From assembly GCA_017545365.1 (NCBI GenBank), contig JAFWOP010000102.1, positions 1-6,865 of the forward strand: DNA of 6,865 bases, read 5' to 3'. Position 1 is the first letter of the stretch; every line of letters starts with the position of its first letter. The stretch is from Bacteroidales bacterium. GTDB lineage: Bacteria; Bacteroidota; Bacteroidia; Bacteroidales; P3. Of the stretch, positions 6,849 through 6,865 are shown piece after piece. The position numbers and the translations under genes were made by a program. The notes beneath the pieces are model-generated. The model was not told where the DNA came from and ran no database searches. It saw only the letters and a program-made list of their open reading frames with translations.

Positions 6849-6865
6849 GGCGGCCTATGGCCGCC
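6849..6865 (+). terminator. GC hairpin after ccsBA, likely operon terminator (cut by window end)
   Basis: GGCGGCC at 6849-6855 pairs perfectly with GGCCGCC at 6859-6865 around a TAT loop. The stem probably continues past the window, and the expected T-run is not in view. Its sequence resembles the terminator at 409-439, and its place 53 nt after the last stop codon fits the end of the operon. Confidence 0.75.

Overview
The window reads as chromosomal DNA of a Bacteroidales bacterium, possibly Prevotellaceae. The evidence is a type IX secretion (T9SS) C-terminal sorting domain, a promoter of the Bacteroidetes sigma-factor type (TTTG, 19 nt, TAnnTTTG), start codons without a clear Shine-Dalgarno sequence, Bacteroidetes-style lipoprotein leaders and a fused CcsB-CcsA cytochrome c synthase. 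The DNA is GC-rich for this order by eye, and the genus is not certain. All five genes are on the + strand.

Layout. 2-346 is the 3' end of a secreted protein: the tail of a fibronectin-III-like domain, then a T9SS sorting domain. 343-439 holds seven CTAGG units at about 10-bp spacing, running into a strong rho-independent terminator. A promoter at 486-516, enclosed by a perfect 10-bp inverted repeat, drives four genes in a row: an outer-membrane porin (542-1843), an imelysin/M75 lipoprotein (1874-3037), a di-heme c-type DUF1111/DHOR lipoprotein (3049-4623) and the cytochrome c synthase CcsBA (4673-6796). The gaps are 30, 11 and 49 nt. The last gap contains a second phased CTAG array (ACTAGT variant). 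After ccsBA come a decayed CTAGG array and a GC hairpin that closely resembles the first terminator and is cut by the window end.

Working model (inference). The four genes look like an iron-acquisition operon. The porin, with its Glu-rich segment, would pass the metal or its ligand across the outer membrane. The imelysin lipoprotein would bind iron, as in the M75 domain of EfeO. The di-heme lipoprotein would do redox chemistry, a role comparable to the heme peroxidase EfeB in EfeUOB. CcsBA would attach heme to the two CxxCH motifs of that lipoprotein. No inner-membrane iron permease is visible here.

The least explained features are the 10-bp-phased CTAG arrays tied to gene ends, the inverted repeat around the promoter, and the apparent absence of both transmembrane histidines from CcsBA. 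CTAG appears only about four times in roughly 5.9 kb of coding sequence but about fifteen times in the short intergenic stretches.
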